Positions 9,215 through 18,171 are shown, counted from the first letter of the stretch. The stretch: DNA of 32,709 nt from an uncultured Bacteroidales bacterium (GCA_945921355.1 CAMEKM010000012.1:1-32709); one strand, 5' to 3'. Notes: generated from the letters alone by a model not told the origin. A program made the numbers and translations.

Positions 9215-9246
9215 TTTGTATTTGTGCATTTTTTTTTGTACCTTTG
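9215..9246 (+). promoter_or_regulatory. Bacteroidota-type promoter for glyA
   Basis: TTTG at 9215-9218, 20 bases, TACCTTTG at 9239-9246 followed by C. The start codon follows 27 bases later, so the leader is only about 20 bases. The T-rich run ending in TTTTGTA occurs twice, 20 bases apart, once at each promoter box. Confidence 0.85.
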
Positions 9247-9273
9247 CAAAAACTTTTAAAACATTATAAACAC

Positions 9274-10551
9274 ATGCGCGATTTAGAGATTTTTGACATC
9301 ATCCGCCGTGAGCGTGAACGGCAAACCAAAGGCATCGAATTGATTGCCAGTGAGAACTTTGTCAGCGACCAAGTCATGGAAGCTATGGGCAGCGTACTGA
9401 CCAATAAATATGCCGAAGGCTACCCAGGCAAACGCTACTACGGCGGTTGCGAAGTGGTGGACGAGAGCGAGAATATCGCACGCCAACGCCTATGCCAACT
9501 CTTTGGCGCAGAGTATGCCAACGTACAACCCCACTCGGGCGCACAAGCCAATATGGCAGTATTCATGGCATGCCTGAAGGCAGGCGATACCTTCCTCGGA
9601 CTGAACCTCAGTCATGGTGGACACCTCAGCCACGGTTCGCCAGTCAACTTCTCAGGCATCATGTTCAACGCCTTGGAATACAATCTCAAAGAAGATACAG
9701 GCACAGTGGACTATGACCAACTGGAGCAAGTAGCACGTGAACACAAGCCTAAACTCATCATCGCAGGTGCGAGTGCCTATAGCCGTGATTGGGATTATGC
9801 ACGTATCCGTCGCGTAGCAGATGAGATTGGTGCTATCTTCATGGTAGATATGGCGCATCCAGCAGGACTGATTGCAGCAGGACTATTGGAGAATCCTGTT
9901 AAGCATGCACATATCGTGACCTCTACCACCCACAAGACTCTGCGTGGTCCTCGCGGTGGCGTGATACTCATGGGCAAGGACTTTCCTAATCCATGGGGCA
10001 AAACAACTCCTAAGGGCGAGGTTAAGATGATGTCTGCATTGCTCGATTCTGCCGTGTTCCCAGGCACACAAGGTGGACCATTGGAGCATGTGATTGCGGC
10101 GAAAGCAGTAGCCTTTGGCGAAGCACTGCAACCAGAGTTCCGTGAGTATCAATTTCAAGTGAAGAAGAATGCTGCAGCTATGGCTAAGGCATTGATGGAC
10201 AAAGGATATAAGATTATCTCTGACGGTACAGACAATCACTCAATGCTCGTGGATTTGCGCACTAAATACCCAGAGTTGACAGGTAAAGTGGCAGAGAAAG
10301 CCCTCGTGGCAGCCGACATCACCACCAACAAGAACATGGTACCATTCGACTCGCGCAGTGCGTTCCAAACCAGCGGACTACGCTTCGGTACACCTGCTAT
10401 CACTACACGCGGACTAAAAGAAGACAAGATGGCGTGGATAGTAGAACTCATTGACCGCGTGCTCAGCAATCCAGAATCCGAAGAGAACATCGCAGCCGTT
10501 CGCGCCGAAGTAAACGCAGAAATGGTGAAATACCCATTGTTCGCGTGGTAA
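9274..10551 (+). CDS. glyA: Serine hydroxymethyltransferase
   Basis: Converts serine and tetrahydrofolate to glycine and 5,10-methylene-tetrahydrofolate, the main one-carbon source. The 425-residue protein is full length for the family. The PLP-binding lysine is Lys221 in [13 protein letters not shown], and the N-terminal IELIASENF (21-29) and YPGKRYYGG (50-58) segments are standard. The ATG at 9274 ([10 protein letters not shown]) is chosen because it starts the conserved fold and lies just after the promoter; the upstream in-frame ATG at 9202 would begin inside the promoter. The closing LFAW is not unusual. It is probably the first gene of a unit with rlmN and the aminotransferase, although a 178-base repeat-rich gap separates it from rlmN. 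Confidence 0.97.
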   Translation: MRDLEIFDIIRRERERQTKGIELIASENFVSDQVMEAMGSVLTNKYAEGYPGKRYYGGCEVVDESENIARQRLCQLFGAEYANVQPHSGAQANMAVFMACLKAGDTFLGLNLSHGGHLSHGSPVNFSGIMFNALEYNLKEDTGTVDYDQLEQVAREHKPKLIIAGASAYSRDWDYARIRRVADEIGAIFMVDMAHPAGLIAAGLLENPVKHAHIVTSTTHKTLRGPRGGVILMGKDFPNPWGKTTPKGEVKMMSALLDSAVFPGTQGGPLEHVIAAKAVAFGEALQPEFREYQFQVKKNAAAMAKALMDKGYKIISDGTDNHSMLVDLRTKYPELTGKVAEKALVAADITTNKNMVPFDSRSAFQTSGLRFGTPAITTRGLKEDKMAWIVELIDRVLSNPESEENIAAVRAEVNAEMVKYPLFAW

Positions 10552-10560
10552 ATCCTTTCA

Positions 10561-10729
10561 GTGCCTACTGCACGTTACATGCCAAGGCGTTATATGTCTT
10601 CGACGTTCCATGTCCTACGGACGTTATATGTAAACGTTAACAACGAAGATAACGCGACGCATGTAACATCGCAAAGCGACAAACAACGCGGCATAGCCGC
10701 ATAAAACGCTCGTACAGCGAGCAAACAAC
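10561..10729. repeat. Array of mini-hairpins with conserved linkers
   Basis: First half: four small stems, each followed by a 9-base linker CGTTACATG/CGTTATATG/CGTTCCATG/CGTTATATG at 10573, 10588, 10604 and 10622. The arms differ from unit to unit but remain self-complementary (GTGC/GCAC, GCC/GGC, GTC/GAC, GTCC/GGAC). Second half: TCGC-aaa-GCGA (10669-10679), GCGGC-ata-GCCGC (10688-10700) and GCTCG/CGAGC (10708-10722), two of them followed by the linker AAACAAC (10681, 10723). The last linker touches the GTG start codon of rlmN. Confidence 0.8.
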
Positions 10730-11779
10730 GTGAACAAAGTGAACCTACTCGGCAAGACATTAGAAGAACTACAGACTATAGCCCAAGAAGTTGGACTACA
10801 GCGTTTTGCAGGCAAGCAACTGGCAGAATGGCTATATGTGCGCCGTGCGACATCCTTCGATGAGATGACCAACATATCGCTCAAAGGACGCGAGGCACTC
10901 AAAGCCCGATACACTATTGGTCGCCATGCTCCTATAGCCGCAGCCATCTCCAAGGACGGAACGAAGAAATACCTCTTCCGCGTATCTAATAGCGAATCAG
11001 TCTATATCGAATCCGTCTATATCCCCGATGATGATCGAGCTACGCTGTGCGTGAGTACGCAGGCAGGGTGCAAGATGGGGTGTAAGTTCTGCATGACAGG
11101 TACATTGGGCTTTCATGGACATCTCACCGCAGCCGATATACTGAATCAGATATTCTCTATCCCCGATGCCGATAAACTGACGAATATCGTCTATATGGGC
11201 GAAGGCGAACCAATGGATAATTTAGACAATGTACTCCGTTCGTTGGAGGTGATGACCAGCGCATGGGGCTGTGCATGGTCGCCCAAACGCATTACAGTAT
11301 CGTCGGTAGGTATCACCAAAGGACTGAAGCGATTTATTGAAGAAAGCGATTGCCATTTGGCTATCTCATTGCACAATCCATTCCGCATTGAGCGTCAAGA
11401 GGTTATGCCGATAGAGAAAGTGAATCACCTCAGCGATGTAATTACACTCATCAAGCAATACGACTGGACACACCAACGTCGCGTGAGTTTTGAATATATC
11501 TGTTGGAGTGGCGTGAACGATACACCCAAGCATGCCAACGAACTGCTGCGCCTACTCAGGGGATTAGATTGCCGAATTAACCTTATTCGTTTTCATGCCT
11601 CGCCTGCCCCTATAGCCAATAACCTATCGCCTATAGTCAATCATTCATCCAATGAGCAACAAATGGAATGGTTTCGCGATTACCTCACCGAGCATGGCAT
11701 CACTACTACTATCCGCCGCAGCCGAGGCGAAGACATACTTGCTGCATGCGGAATGCTGGTTAACGCATTAAAAAACTAA
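10730..11779 (+). CDS. rlmN: Dual-specificity RNA methyltransferase RlmN
   Basis: A radical-SAM enzyme that methylates C2 of adenine 2503 in 23S rRNA and of adenine 37 in some tRNAs. The 349-residue protein has the iron-sulphur cluster motif CKMGCKFC (Cys114, Cys118, Cys121), the SAM-binding GEGEP segment (YMGEGEPMDN) and the C-terminal Cys340 (ILAACGML) that carries the methyl group in this family. Translation appears to begin at a GTG; no ATG occurs before the conserved NLLGKTLEEL start, and a second GTG lies three codons later. The start codon abuts the mini-hairpin array. The aminotransferase gene follows after 10 bases. Confidence 0.95.
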   Translation: MNKVNLLGKTLEELQTIAQEVGLQRFAGKQLAEWLYVRRATSFDEMTNISLKGREALKARYTIGRHAPIAAAISKDGTKKYLFRVSNSESVYIESVYIPDDDRATLCVSTQAGCKMGCKFCMTGTLGFHGHLTAADILNQIFSIPDADKLTNIVYMGEGEPMDNLDNVLRSLEVMTSAWGCAWSPKRITVSSVGITKGLKRFIEESDCHLAISLHNPFRIERQEVMPIEKVNHLSDVITLIKQYDWTHQRRVSFEYICWSGVNDTPKHANELLRLLRGLDCRINLIRFHASPAPIANNLSPIVNHSSNEQQMEWFRDYLTEHGITTTIRRSRGEDILAACGMLVNALKN

Positions 11780-11789
11780 TTATACCGTT

Positions 11790-12983
11790 ATGAAAATTTC
11801 TACGAGAGCGCAAAACATGCCAGAATCACCTATTCGTAAATTGGCTAAATATGCAGATGCAGCCAAGCGTAATGGCGTGCATATCTATCACTTGAACATC
11901 GGTCAACCCGACATCAAGACACCCGCATGCGCAACCGAAGCACTTAAGAACTTCCAGCAAGAAGTATTGGAATACTCGCCATCACAAGGCATCAAATCGC
12001 TGCGCACAAAGATGGTGGGCTATTATGCAGAATATGGTATTGACCTCTCACCTGATGAAATCATCATCACAACAGGCGGCTCCGAAGCCATCATGTTTGC
12101 CTATATGGCATGTCTCAATCCTGGTGATGAAATCATAGTTACCGACCCCAGTTATGCCAACTATATGGCGTTTGCTATATCTTGCGGTGCTGTAGTCAAA
12201 TCGGTGAAAACAGATATTGAAAATGGGTTTCGACTGCCTGCGGTAGAAGAGTTTGAGAAACAAATCACTGACAAGACACGCGCCATACTGATCTGCAACC
12301 CCAATAATCCAACGGGGTACCTATATTCCAAACAGGAAATGATGCAGATTCGTGATTTGGTGAAAAAATACAACCTTTACCTCTTCTCGGATGAAGTATA
12401 TCGCGAATTTATCTATACCAAACGTCCATATATCTCTGCTTTTCACTTAGAGGGGATTGAGGAGAACGTAGTGCTGATTGACTCTGTCAGCAAGCGTTAT
12501 TCGGAGTGTGGTATCCGTATTGGAGCATTGATTACCAAAAACAAAGAGGTGCATAAAGCCGTGATGAAATTCTGCCAAGCACGTTTGTCCCCTCCATTGA
12601 TTGGACAAGCTATCGCTGAGGCATCATTGTCAACCCCTCAAGAATACATGGAGGAAGTGTATGATGAGTATCTGGCACGACGCAATTATCTGATTGACCA
12701 ATTGAATCAAATTCCAGGCGTATTCGCCCCTACCCCAATGGGCGCATTCTATGTGATGGTGCAACTGCCTGTGGATGACACAGATAAGTTCTGCCAATGG
12801 TGCTTGACCGACTTCCAATACGAAGGTCAAACCGTGATGATGGCACCTGGTAGCGGTTTCTACACCAATCCTGAACAGGGCAAGAAACAAGTACGTATGG
12901 CATATATCCTCAACAAAGAAGATTTGAGCAAAGCTATGTTGGTTTTGCGTAAAGCTTTAGAAGCATACAACGAACAGCAATAA
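11790..12983 (+). CDS. Class I PLP-dependent aminotransferase (aspartate aminotransferase type)
   Basis: A 397-residue fold-type I aminotransferase, cytosolic. Visible landmarks are GQPD (38-41), TTGGSEAI (94-101), CNPNNPTG (169-176), SDEVYREF (200-207) and the PLP lysine Lys235 in DSVSKRYSECGIRIG. The family is commonly annotated as aspartate aminotransferase, moving amino groups between aspartate and 2-oxoglutarate; sequence alone does not separate this from other amino-acid specificities, so I give no gene symbol. It is closely coupled to rlmN and ends before a strong terminator. Confidence 0.88.
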   Translation: MKISTRAQNMPESPIRKLAKYADAAKRNGVHIYHLNIGQPDIKTPACATEALKNFQQEVLEYSPSQGIKSLRTKMVGYYAEYGIDLSPDEIIITTGGSEAIMFAYMACLNPGDEIIVTDPSYANYMAFAISCGAVVKSVKTDIENGFRLPAVEEFEKQITDKTRAILICNPNNPTGYLYSKQEMMQIRDLVKKYNLYLFSDEVYREFIYTKRPYISAFHLEGIEENVVLIDSVSKRYSECGIRIGALITKNKEVHKAVMKFCQARLSPPLIGQAIAEASLSTPQEYMEEVYDEYLARRNYLIDQLNQIPGVFAPTPMGAFYVMVQLPVDDTDKFCQWCLTDFQYEGQTVMMAPGSGFYTNPEQGKKQVRMAYILNKEDLSKAMLVLRKALEAYNEQQ

Positions 12984-13004
12984 TACGCATCATACGCACA
13001 TACA

Positions 13005-13036
13005 AAAAAAGCACGCAGTGATTTGCGTGCTTTTTG
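13005..13036. terminator. Bidirectional rho-independent terminator
   Basis: Stem aaaaagcacgc / gcgtgcttttt (13006-13016 and 13025-13035) with an 8-base loop, flanked by A and T runs. It separates the convergent aminotransferase and peptidase genes and can serve both. Confidence 0.92.
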
Positions 13037-13055
13037 TTTGTGGGATTAACCCTAC

Positions 13056-15182
13056 TTATTTCTTGATGCCGTCGCGCTCAAGCAGTGCATCAATTGATGG
13101 CTCGCCACCACGGAAAGCGCGGTACAAGTCCATTGGTTTGGCACTACCACCGCGTTCCAAGATATTCTTGCGGAAGAGGTCAGCCGACTTCTTATCGAAG
13201 ATACTACCGTTCTTCGCTTTCGCTGCTTTGAATACGGAATACGCATCTGCATCCAAAAGCTCTGACCACTTATAGCTATAATAGCCAGCCGCATAGCCAC
13301 CAGAGAAGATGTGTGTAAACGCGAACTCCATCTGCGTACCAGCCACGAGTGGCAAGACCTGTACACATGCCATTGCATTGTCACCGAAGCGAATCACTGC
13401 CTCCGAAGCAGTCATGTTAGAAGGCACTTCGAATGGAGAAGTCAATGTATGCCATGCCATATCGAGGTAGCCGAAACTGAGTTGACGAACACAAGCATAT
13501 GCAGCATGATAGGTAGCAGCACGCTGAATCTTATCTACAAGGTCTTGTGGAATGACTTCGCCTGTCTCATAGTGCTTAGCGAATGTATCGAGAAACTCTT
13601 TCTCGGAAAGGAAGTTCTCATTGAATTGGCTTGGCAGCTCCACAAAGTCGCGCGGTACGTTGGTACCATTTTGCGCAGCATATTGGCATTGAGTGAGCAT
13701 ACCATGCAAGCCGTGTCCAAACTCATGGAGGAAGGTCTCTACCTCATCATATGAGAAGAGTGCAGGTTTTGTTTCTGTAGCGCGGGTGAAATTCATCACG
13801 TTCACTATATGAGGACGGATATTCTTCTTGCCAAGCATATATTGCTCCTGGAAGTTGTTCATCCAAGCGCCACCGCGTTTGCCCTCACGTGGGTGGAAGT
13901 CAGCATAATACACAGCGAGGAACTTGCCTTTTTGGTCAAAGACCTCGTAGGCAGTTACTTCTGGGTGATATACTTGAATATTCTTGTTCTCTTTGAAAGT
14001 CACGCCATACAAGCGTTTAGCTAGACCAAAGACACCCTCGATGACTTTTTCCTTTTGGAAATATGGGCGGATAAGGTCATCTGAGATAGCGTATTTCTCC
14101 TCTTTGAGTTGCTTAGAGTAGAAGCTCCAGTCCCAAGGTTGGATGGTAGCGTAGAAGCCCTTACCTTTTGCAAACTCTTGCAATTCAGCCACTTCTTGCT
14201 TTGCCACTGGCATATAACTGTCACGGAGTTGGTCGAGGAAGTTCATCACGTTCTCTTTGCTCTCAGCGCAAGTCTTGGTGAGGGACTTGTCGGCATGGCA
14301 AGCTTTCTCAAAGAGCTGTGCCAACGCGAGACGGGTATTCACAATGTCAATAATCACTTGTGTGTTATCAAACTCGCCACCAATGCAACGGCTATTGTAA
14401 GCGGTGTAAAGTTCGCGACGGATATCGCGGTTTTGGCAATCCTCCATCACTGGGATATAGGTAGTTGGCTTGAGGTCAAGTAACCAGCCCTGCAACCCTT
14501 TCTTCTCAGCATTGGCTTTCAACATGGCTTTGGTATCGTCGTTGATACCTGCAAGGTCGGCTTCGTTAGTCACGAGCATGGTCCATGCGTTGGTAGCTTT
14601 GAGGACGTTTTGACCATAGACAAGAGTGAGTTGAGAGAGCTTTGCACTGAGCTCTTTATATACTTGCTTTTGCTCGTCGTTGAGGTTTGCACCGTTGTTG
14701 GCAAACGACTCGTAGATATCCTCCAACAGTTTTTGCTGTGCAGGATTGAGTTTCAGTTTGTCCTTTTGATCATAGACGGCTTTGATACGTTTGAAGAGCC
14801 CCTCGTTGAGGCGGATAGAAGCCGAGTACTCTGACATTTTTGGTGATAGTTCCATAGCGATAGCTTGGAGTTCGTCGTTGGTCTCTGCTGAAGTAAGGTT
14901 GTAGAAGCAACCAGCCACTACAGAGAGCAACTCGCCCGACTTCTCGTATGCCTCGATGGTGTTTTTGAAGGTAGGAGCAGCGGGGTTATTGACAATAGCG
15001 TCGATCTCTGCAAGTCCTTGCTTGATACCTTCTTCAAATGCAGGCATGTAATGCTCTGGCTTAATTTCATTGAATGGATAAGTTTTGTGTGGGGTCTTCC
15101 ACTCTTTATAGTGGAAGAAGGGGTTGGCACTTGCCAATGTAGTTACTGCTAAGGCAGCCATAATTACAATAGATTTTTTCAT
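13056..15182 (-). CDS. dcp: M3-family zinc peptidase, peptidyl-dipeptidase Dcp type
   Basis: A 708-residue metallopeptidase that should release dipeptides from the C-terminal end of short peptides. Residues 1-19 form a signal peptide (MKKSIVIMAALAVTTLASA), so it acts in the periplasm. The zinc site is HEFGH at 486-490, with the third ligand Glu516 in FVELPSQ, spaced as in thimet-type oligopeptidases. The N-terminal HYKEWKTPHKTYPFNEIKPE segment is typical of Dcp-like proteins. It is the last gene of the minus-strand run, 27 bases after the CBM9-like gene, and ends just before a terminator. Dcp versus the sister oligopeptidase A group cannot be settled fully, but the signal peptide favours Dcp. 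Confidence 0.9.
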   Translation of the reverse strand: MKKSIVIMAALAVTTLASANPFFHYKEWKTPHKTYPFNEIKPEHYMPAFEEGIKQGLAEIDAIVNNPAAPTFKNTIEAYEKSGELLSVVAGCFYNLTSAETNDELQAIAMELSPKMSEYSASIRLNEGLFKRIKAVYDQKDKLKLNPAQQKLLEDIYESFANNGANLNDEQKQVYKELSAKLSQLTLVYGQNVLKATNAWTMLVTNEADLAGINDDTKAMLKANAEKKGLQGWLLDLKPTTYIPVMEDCQNRDIRRELYTAYNSRCIGGEFDNTQVIIDIVNTRLALAQLFEKACHADKSLTKTCAESKENVMNFLDQLRDSYMPVAKQEVAELQEFAKGKGFYATIQPWDWSFYSKQLKEEKYAISDDLIRPYFQKEKVIEGVFGLAKRLYGVTFKENKNIQVYHPEVTAYEVFDQKGKFLAVYYADFHPREGKRGGAWMNNFQEQYMLGKKNIRPHIVNVMNFTRATETKPALFSYDEVETFLHEFGHGLHGMLTQCQYAAQNGTNVPRDFVELPSQFNENFLSEKEFLDTFAKHYETGEVIPQDLVDKIQRAATYHAAYACVRQLSFGYLDMAWHTLTSPFEVPSNMTASEAVIRFGDNAMACVQVLPLVAGTQMEFAFTHIFSGGYAAGYYSYKWSELLDADAYSVFKAAKAKNGSIFDKKSADLFRKNILERGGSAKPMDLYRAFRGGEPSIDALLERDGIKK

Positions 15183-15209
15183 TTTAGTATATTTAGTTCA
15201 ATTTTGTTT

Positions 15210-15836
15210 TTACTTATCAAATAATATCTCACCAAAGTACTCAGGCAAGTGAAATGCAGGCGCTTCTGCATTGATTGGATTCCAAGAAGCGTAGTGCTTC
15301 ATAGGTGTAAGGTCACCACACTTATATAAATTCGCGCGACGTGCACGCTCGCGCGAGAGGTCCAAATCAATCAACGACAGCGGAATGGCTATGAGCAATG
15401 ACCAATGTGCTACGCACAATTGTACGGGGAAGCGCTTTATTGATTGCAATTGCTCGGCATTCAGGCGCACGACATCCTCTTTGCGGGACTTGCGATTGGA
15501 GGCGTTGCACACACCTGCAGCATTGAACTCAAAGTTCCAATAGCGGGTATTATCGGCATTAGCAATAAAAATCTCCACACATGCATCTTCATTCACATGT
15601 TCCAAGTCTTCAGTTTTTGTCGCCAGTGGCACTTCTCCTTTTACTTCAAAGCGCACATACAGCATCTCATCGGTATGCGCCAAAGTGAACGTAGTTGCTG
15701 GTGCAGCAGGATATTGCTCTTTCCAATTGAGCGAATCAATCACGCCAGCAATAGGCATCTTAGCCATCAATTGGTCAATAGCGGCAAGCGACTTGCCTTG
15801 CCACTCTATTTGATATGTAGAAGTGGTTGATTTCAT
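15210..15836 (-). CDS. CBM9-like (DOMON-type) protein
   Basis: A 208-residue protein resembling the carbohydrate-binding family 9-like proteins of Bacteroidales. Supporting segments are WKEQYP, LAHTDEMLYVRFEV, VNEDACVEIFI and YWNFEFNAAGVCNAS, followed by FPVQ and WSLLIAIPLSLI. No signal peptide is visible (it begins MKSTTSTYQIEW), so unlike most members fused to exported enzymes it would stay in the cytoplasm unless the start is misjudged. Its ATG overlaps the stop of the upstream T9SS cargo gene by four bases (ATGA), a sign of translational coupling. The ligand is unknown. Confidence 0.7.
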   Translation of the reverse strand: MKSTTSTYQIEWQGKSLAAIDQLMAKMPIAGVIDSLNWKEQYPAAPATTFTLAHTDEMLYVRFEVKGEVPLATKTEDLEHVNEDACVEIFIANADNTRYWNFEFNAAGVCNASNRKSRKEDVVRLNAEQLQSIKRFPVQLCVAHWSLLIAIPLSLIDLDLSRERARRANLYKCGDLTPMKHYASWNPINAEAPAFHLPEYFGEILFDK

Positions 15837-17116
15837 TTTCCTCCGCGCAACAAGTTGATATCTCCAGACAACTGATAGACACCTATCAATTGCTCTTGTT
15901 TCTTCACTTTCTTCGTATATTTAGGTTTGGATATATAATCCGATTCGGCATCTGTCCCCAGTGCACGTATCACGTAGTAATAAGATCCTTCTGCGGCAGG
16001 TTTGCCACCAATGTTGCCATCCCACCCTTTGGCAGGGTCGCTCCATTGATATACCAGATGTCCCCAACGGTTATACACCCAGCAATGAAATTCTTTGAGT
16101 GAGCGATACGACACACGAAACTCGTCATTCACGCCATCGCCGTTAGGAGTAAAGGTATTAGGCACCTCCAGCATTGATTCGCTGACATTGATAGTAAACT
16201 CCACCGAATCCAATTGGCACACATCATTGCTGATTGCCACTACCGCGCGATACGCTCCTGGCTCCATGAAGGTATAGCGATGTTCCGCTTCCGCGCGTGA
16301 GAGTATCTTATCGGTACCCTTGTACAAATCCCATTTATAGTACTCCGAGTTGAGCGCATTGCTTCTAAAATACACCTCCAATGGTGCAGAACGATTAATC
16401 AATGTCTCAGGATCTATAGGTCGGTCCACCTCATTAGACTTCTCATTTGGTCGTGTAGTGACCAATGCCAACGGATTGGCTTTCAACGAGATAGGCTCAA
16501 TCACTGGTGACACCAACGTATCTTCCACCAACCCCAGCGAATCCAATAGCGCGTCACAAATCGCAAAGGCGGTTGCTACAGGCGTTGCCCCTACTGTGAT
16601 CACGTCTTTGAATGCTACCTGCTCCACCACTGCCGAATCCACCCACTGTTCGCTATCATTGCTCCATTGCGCGTTCATATAGCTCACGCTACATTGGCGC
16701 GGATAGGTATTACTCTGCCCATAGCGGTTCTCATATTGCATAGCGGGCACTGCTCCAGTCAATGTAAGCACTGTATTATCACACGATGGCGTAGCCTCTA
16801 TGGCATGCACATCAGCGCGCAATTGAGTATAGTCAAACACCCAAAAATACTCGCGAAGATGCCCCTTTTTGAGCATATATCCCGCCCCATGTTCAGGATA
16901 TAGGTAGTCGGTGTTGTTCTGCACCGCATGCACCGTATCTGGCAAACGATACCAATCAATCGCACCGATCTTGGACTTCACCTCTGGATTTTTCTCAAAG
17001 AGGAACAGCGTATCGCCATTGTGGGTTAATTGTTGCGCATTTCCCACACATTCAATATCTAATGCATAAGAAACAGTAGCAATAAATAATGTCAATACCA
17101 GTAGTATTTTCTTCAT
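15833..17116 (-). CDS. T9SS type B cargo protein (gliding-motility-associated C-terminal domain)
   Basis: A 427-residue exported protein of otherwise unknown role. Residues 1-18 are a signal peptide. Residues about 240-312 look like a PKD-type beta domain (YYKWDLYKG, YTFMEPGAYRAVV). From about 316 the protein has the CHU_C / gliding-motility-associated domain: LEVPNTFTPNGDGVNDEFRV, then WVYNRWGHLVYQW, then KGWDGNIGGKPAAEGSYYYVI, ending in VYQLSGDINLLRGGK. This domain sends proteins through the type IX secretion system. The middle region (about 20-235) has no family I recognise. The start lies one base after the serA stop, so translation is probably coupled to serA. Confidence 0.88.
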   Translation of the reverse strand: MKKILLVLTLFIATVSYALDIECVGNAQQLTHNGDTLFLFEKNPEVKSKIGAIDWYRLPDTVHAVQNNTDYLYPEHGAGYMLKKGHLREYFWVFDYTQLRADVHAIEATPSCDNTVLTLTGAVPAMQYENRYGQSNTYPRQCSVSYMNAQWSNDSEQWVDSAVVEQVAFKDVITVGATPVATAFAICDALLDSLGLVEDTLVSPVIEPISLKANPLALVTTRPNEKSNEVDRPIDPETLINRSAPLEVYFRSNALNSEYYKWDLYKGTDKILSRAEAEHRYTFMEPGAYRAVVAISNDVCQLDSVEFTINVSESMLEVPNTFTPNGDGVNDEFRVSYRSLKEFHCWVYNRWGHLVYQWSDPAKGWDGNIGGKPAAEGSYYYVIRALGTDAESDYISKPKYTKKVKKQEQLIGVYQLSGDINLLRGGK

Positions 17117-17117
17117 T

Positions 17118-18038
17118 TTATTTATTCACTTGGAATTTGGTCACGCCATTCTCAAAAAAGTCCACGATTTGCTTTGCCGCAGCGATACCAGCATTGATAT
17201 TGGCTTCAGCGGTCTGCGCGCCCATTTTCTTTGGTGTAGCAAAGTAGCGTTCTACGAAGAGTTCGCGCATCTTTTGATCAGCAGCTGGCATGACATCGGT
17301 CACATAGCAGAAGTCGGTACGCTCCTGCATGAACTGTATCAGTTCTTCCTCGTTGATGACTTCTTTGCGTGCGGTATTTACCAGCACTGCGCCTTTTGGC
17401 ATATTCTTGAGCAGTTGATGATTGATGCTCCCTTTGGTTTGAGGTGTAGCAGGTATATGCAGGCTCACCACATCGCAATTGGCATAGAGTTCCTCAGCAG
17501 AGTGCAACGGTGTCACTCCCTCATTGACCATCACCTCATCTGGGCAGTAAGCATCGTATGCGTAGATATCCATACCAAATCCTTTAGCGATACGTGCCAC
17601 ATTGCGTCCCACATTGCCATATGCGTGGATACCGAGTTTTTTGCCTTTTAGTTCCGTACCACTGGTGCCATTGTACATATTTCGAACCGCCATCACCATC
17701 AGTCCTAATGCCAATTCGGCTACTGCATTGGAGTTCTGACCAGGAGTATTCATTGCCACCACGTTATGCGCAGTAGCCGCAGCGAGATCAATATTATCAT
17801 ATCCCGCTCCCGCACGAACAACAATCTTGAGCTTCTTCGCAGCATTGAGAACCTCATCATCCACATTATCAGAACGAATGATGAGTGCGTCCACATCGGC
17901 TACTGCTTCTAGTAACTGTTCTTTGGATATATATTTCTCTAGTAATGTAAGTTCATATCCAGCTTGCTCTATTACTTCGCGTATTCCTTCTACTGCGACT
18001 TTGGCAAATGGTTTCTCTGTTGCAACAAGTACTTTCAT
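17118..18038 (-). CDS. serA: D-3-phosphoglycerate dehydrogenase, short form
   Basis: Catalyses the first step of serine synthesis, oxidising 3-phosphoglycerate with NAD. The 306-residue form stops after the nucleotide- and substrate-binding domains and lacks the C-terminal ACT domain, so it should not have the classical serine feedback site. Arg224 lies in VNTARKE, and the dinucleotide fold is at LGIHAYGNVGR (135-145). Where most enzymes have the catalytic His (TPHxG), this one has TPKKMG, with lysine at 270. This matches the Bacteroides and Entamoeba type of PGDH, so it is a lineage form and not a broken gene. I chose the ATG at 18038 (MKVLVATEKPF) over the in-frame ATG at 18062, because it begins the conserved sequence. 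It follows serC. Confidence 0.93.
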   Translation of the reverse strand: MKVLVATEKPFAKVAVEGIREVIEQAGYELTLLEKYISKEQLLEAVADVDALIIRSDNVDDEVLNAAKKLKIVVRAGAGYDNIDLAAATAHNVVAMNTPGQNSNAVAELALGLMVMAVRNMYNGTSGTELKGKKLGIHAYGNVGRNVARIAKGFGMDIYAYDAYCPDEVMVNEGVTPLHSAEELYANCDVVSLHIPATPQTKGSINHQLLKNMPKGAVLVNTARKEVINEEELIQFMQERTDFCYVTDVMPAADQKMRELFVERYFATPKKMGAQTAEANINAGIAAAKQIVDFFENGVTKFQVNK

Positions 18039-18090
18039 TTGTAAATAAATGTTAATTTTCAATTTATATTATCATTATATCATCTACCTA

Positions 18091-18145
18091 TCTTCGGCAT
18101 ATCTTCGGCATATCTTCGGCATATCTTCTGCAAATCTTCAGCTGA
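18091..18145. repeat. Five copies of an 11-bp unit TCTTCGGCATA
   Basis: TCTTCGGC occurs at 18091, 18102 and 18113; TCTTCTGC follows at 18124 and TCTTCAGC at 18135. The period is exactly 11 bases, with ATA or AAA between units and decay toward one end. It fills most of the 133-base gap between serC and serA. The period is not a multiple of three, so it is not a coding repeat. Confidence 0.9.
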
Positions 18146-18171
18146 AATGGATATATAAACAAATGTTAAAA

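Larger units (their letters stand above)
8656..9273. other. Intergenic region between divergent thrS and glyA
   Basis: This 618-base gene-free stretch holds the thrS leader and promoter, an 8-bp inverted repeat (gaacaccg at 8795-8802, cggtgttc at 8823-8830) with a 20-base loop, the 11-bp repeat at 8852-8892, and the glyA promoter. Between about 8893 and 9190 I see no open frame with coding character, no tRNA-like fold and no other repeat. Confidence 0.6.

Noticed and set aside
9202..9273. Upstream start for glyA giving 24 extra residues
   Set aside because: That stretch holds the promoter boxes, and its translation is a non-conserved run of Phe and Lys.
10561..10729. Possible tRNA or riboswitch upstream of rlmN
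   Set aside because: The stems are separate small hairpins in series with repeated linkers; they do not fold into a cloverleaf or a known riboswitch pattern.
17118..18038. SerA pseudogene because the catalytic His is missing
   Set aside because: The lysine form is known in related short PGDHs, and the rest of the protein is well preserved.
18091..18145. Possible CRISPR array
   Set aside because: Units are 11 bases with no unique spacers, and no cas genes are present.
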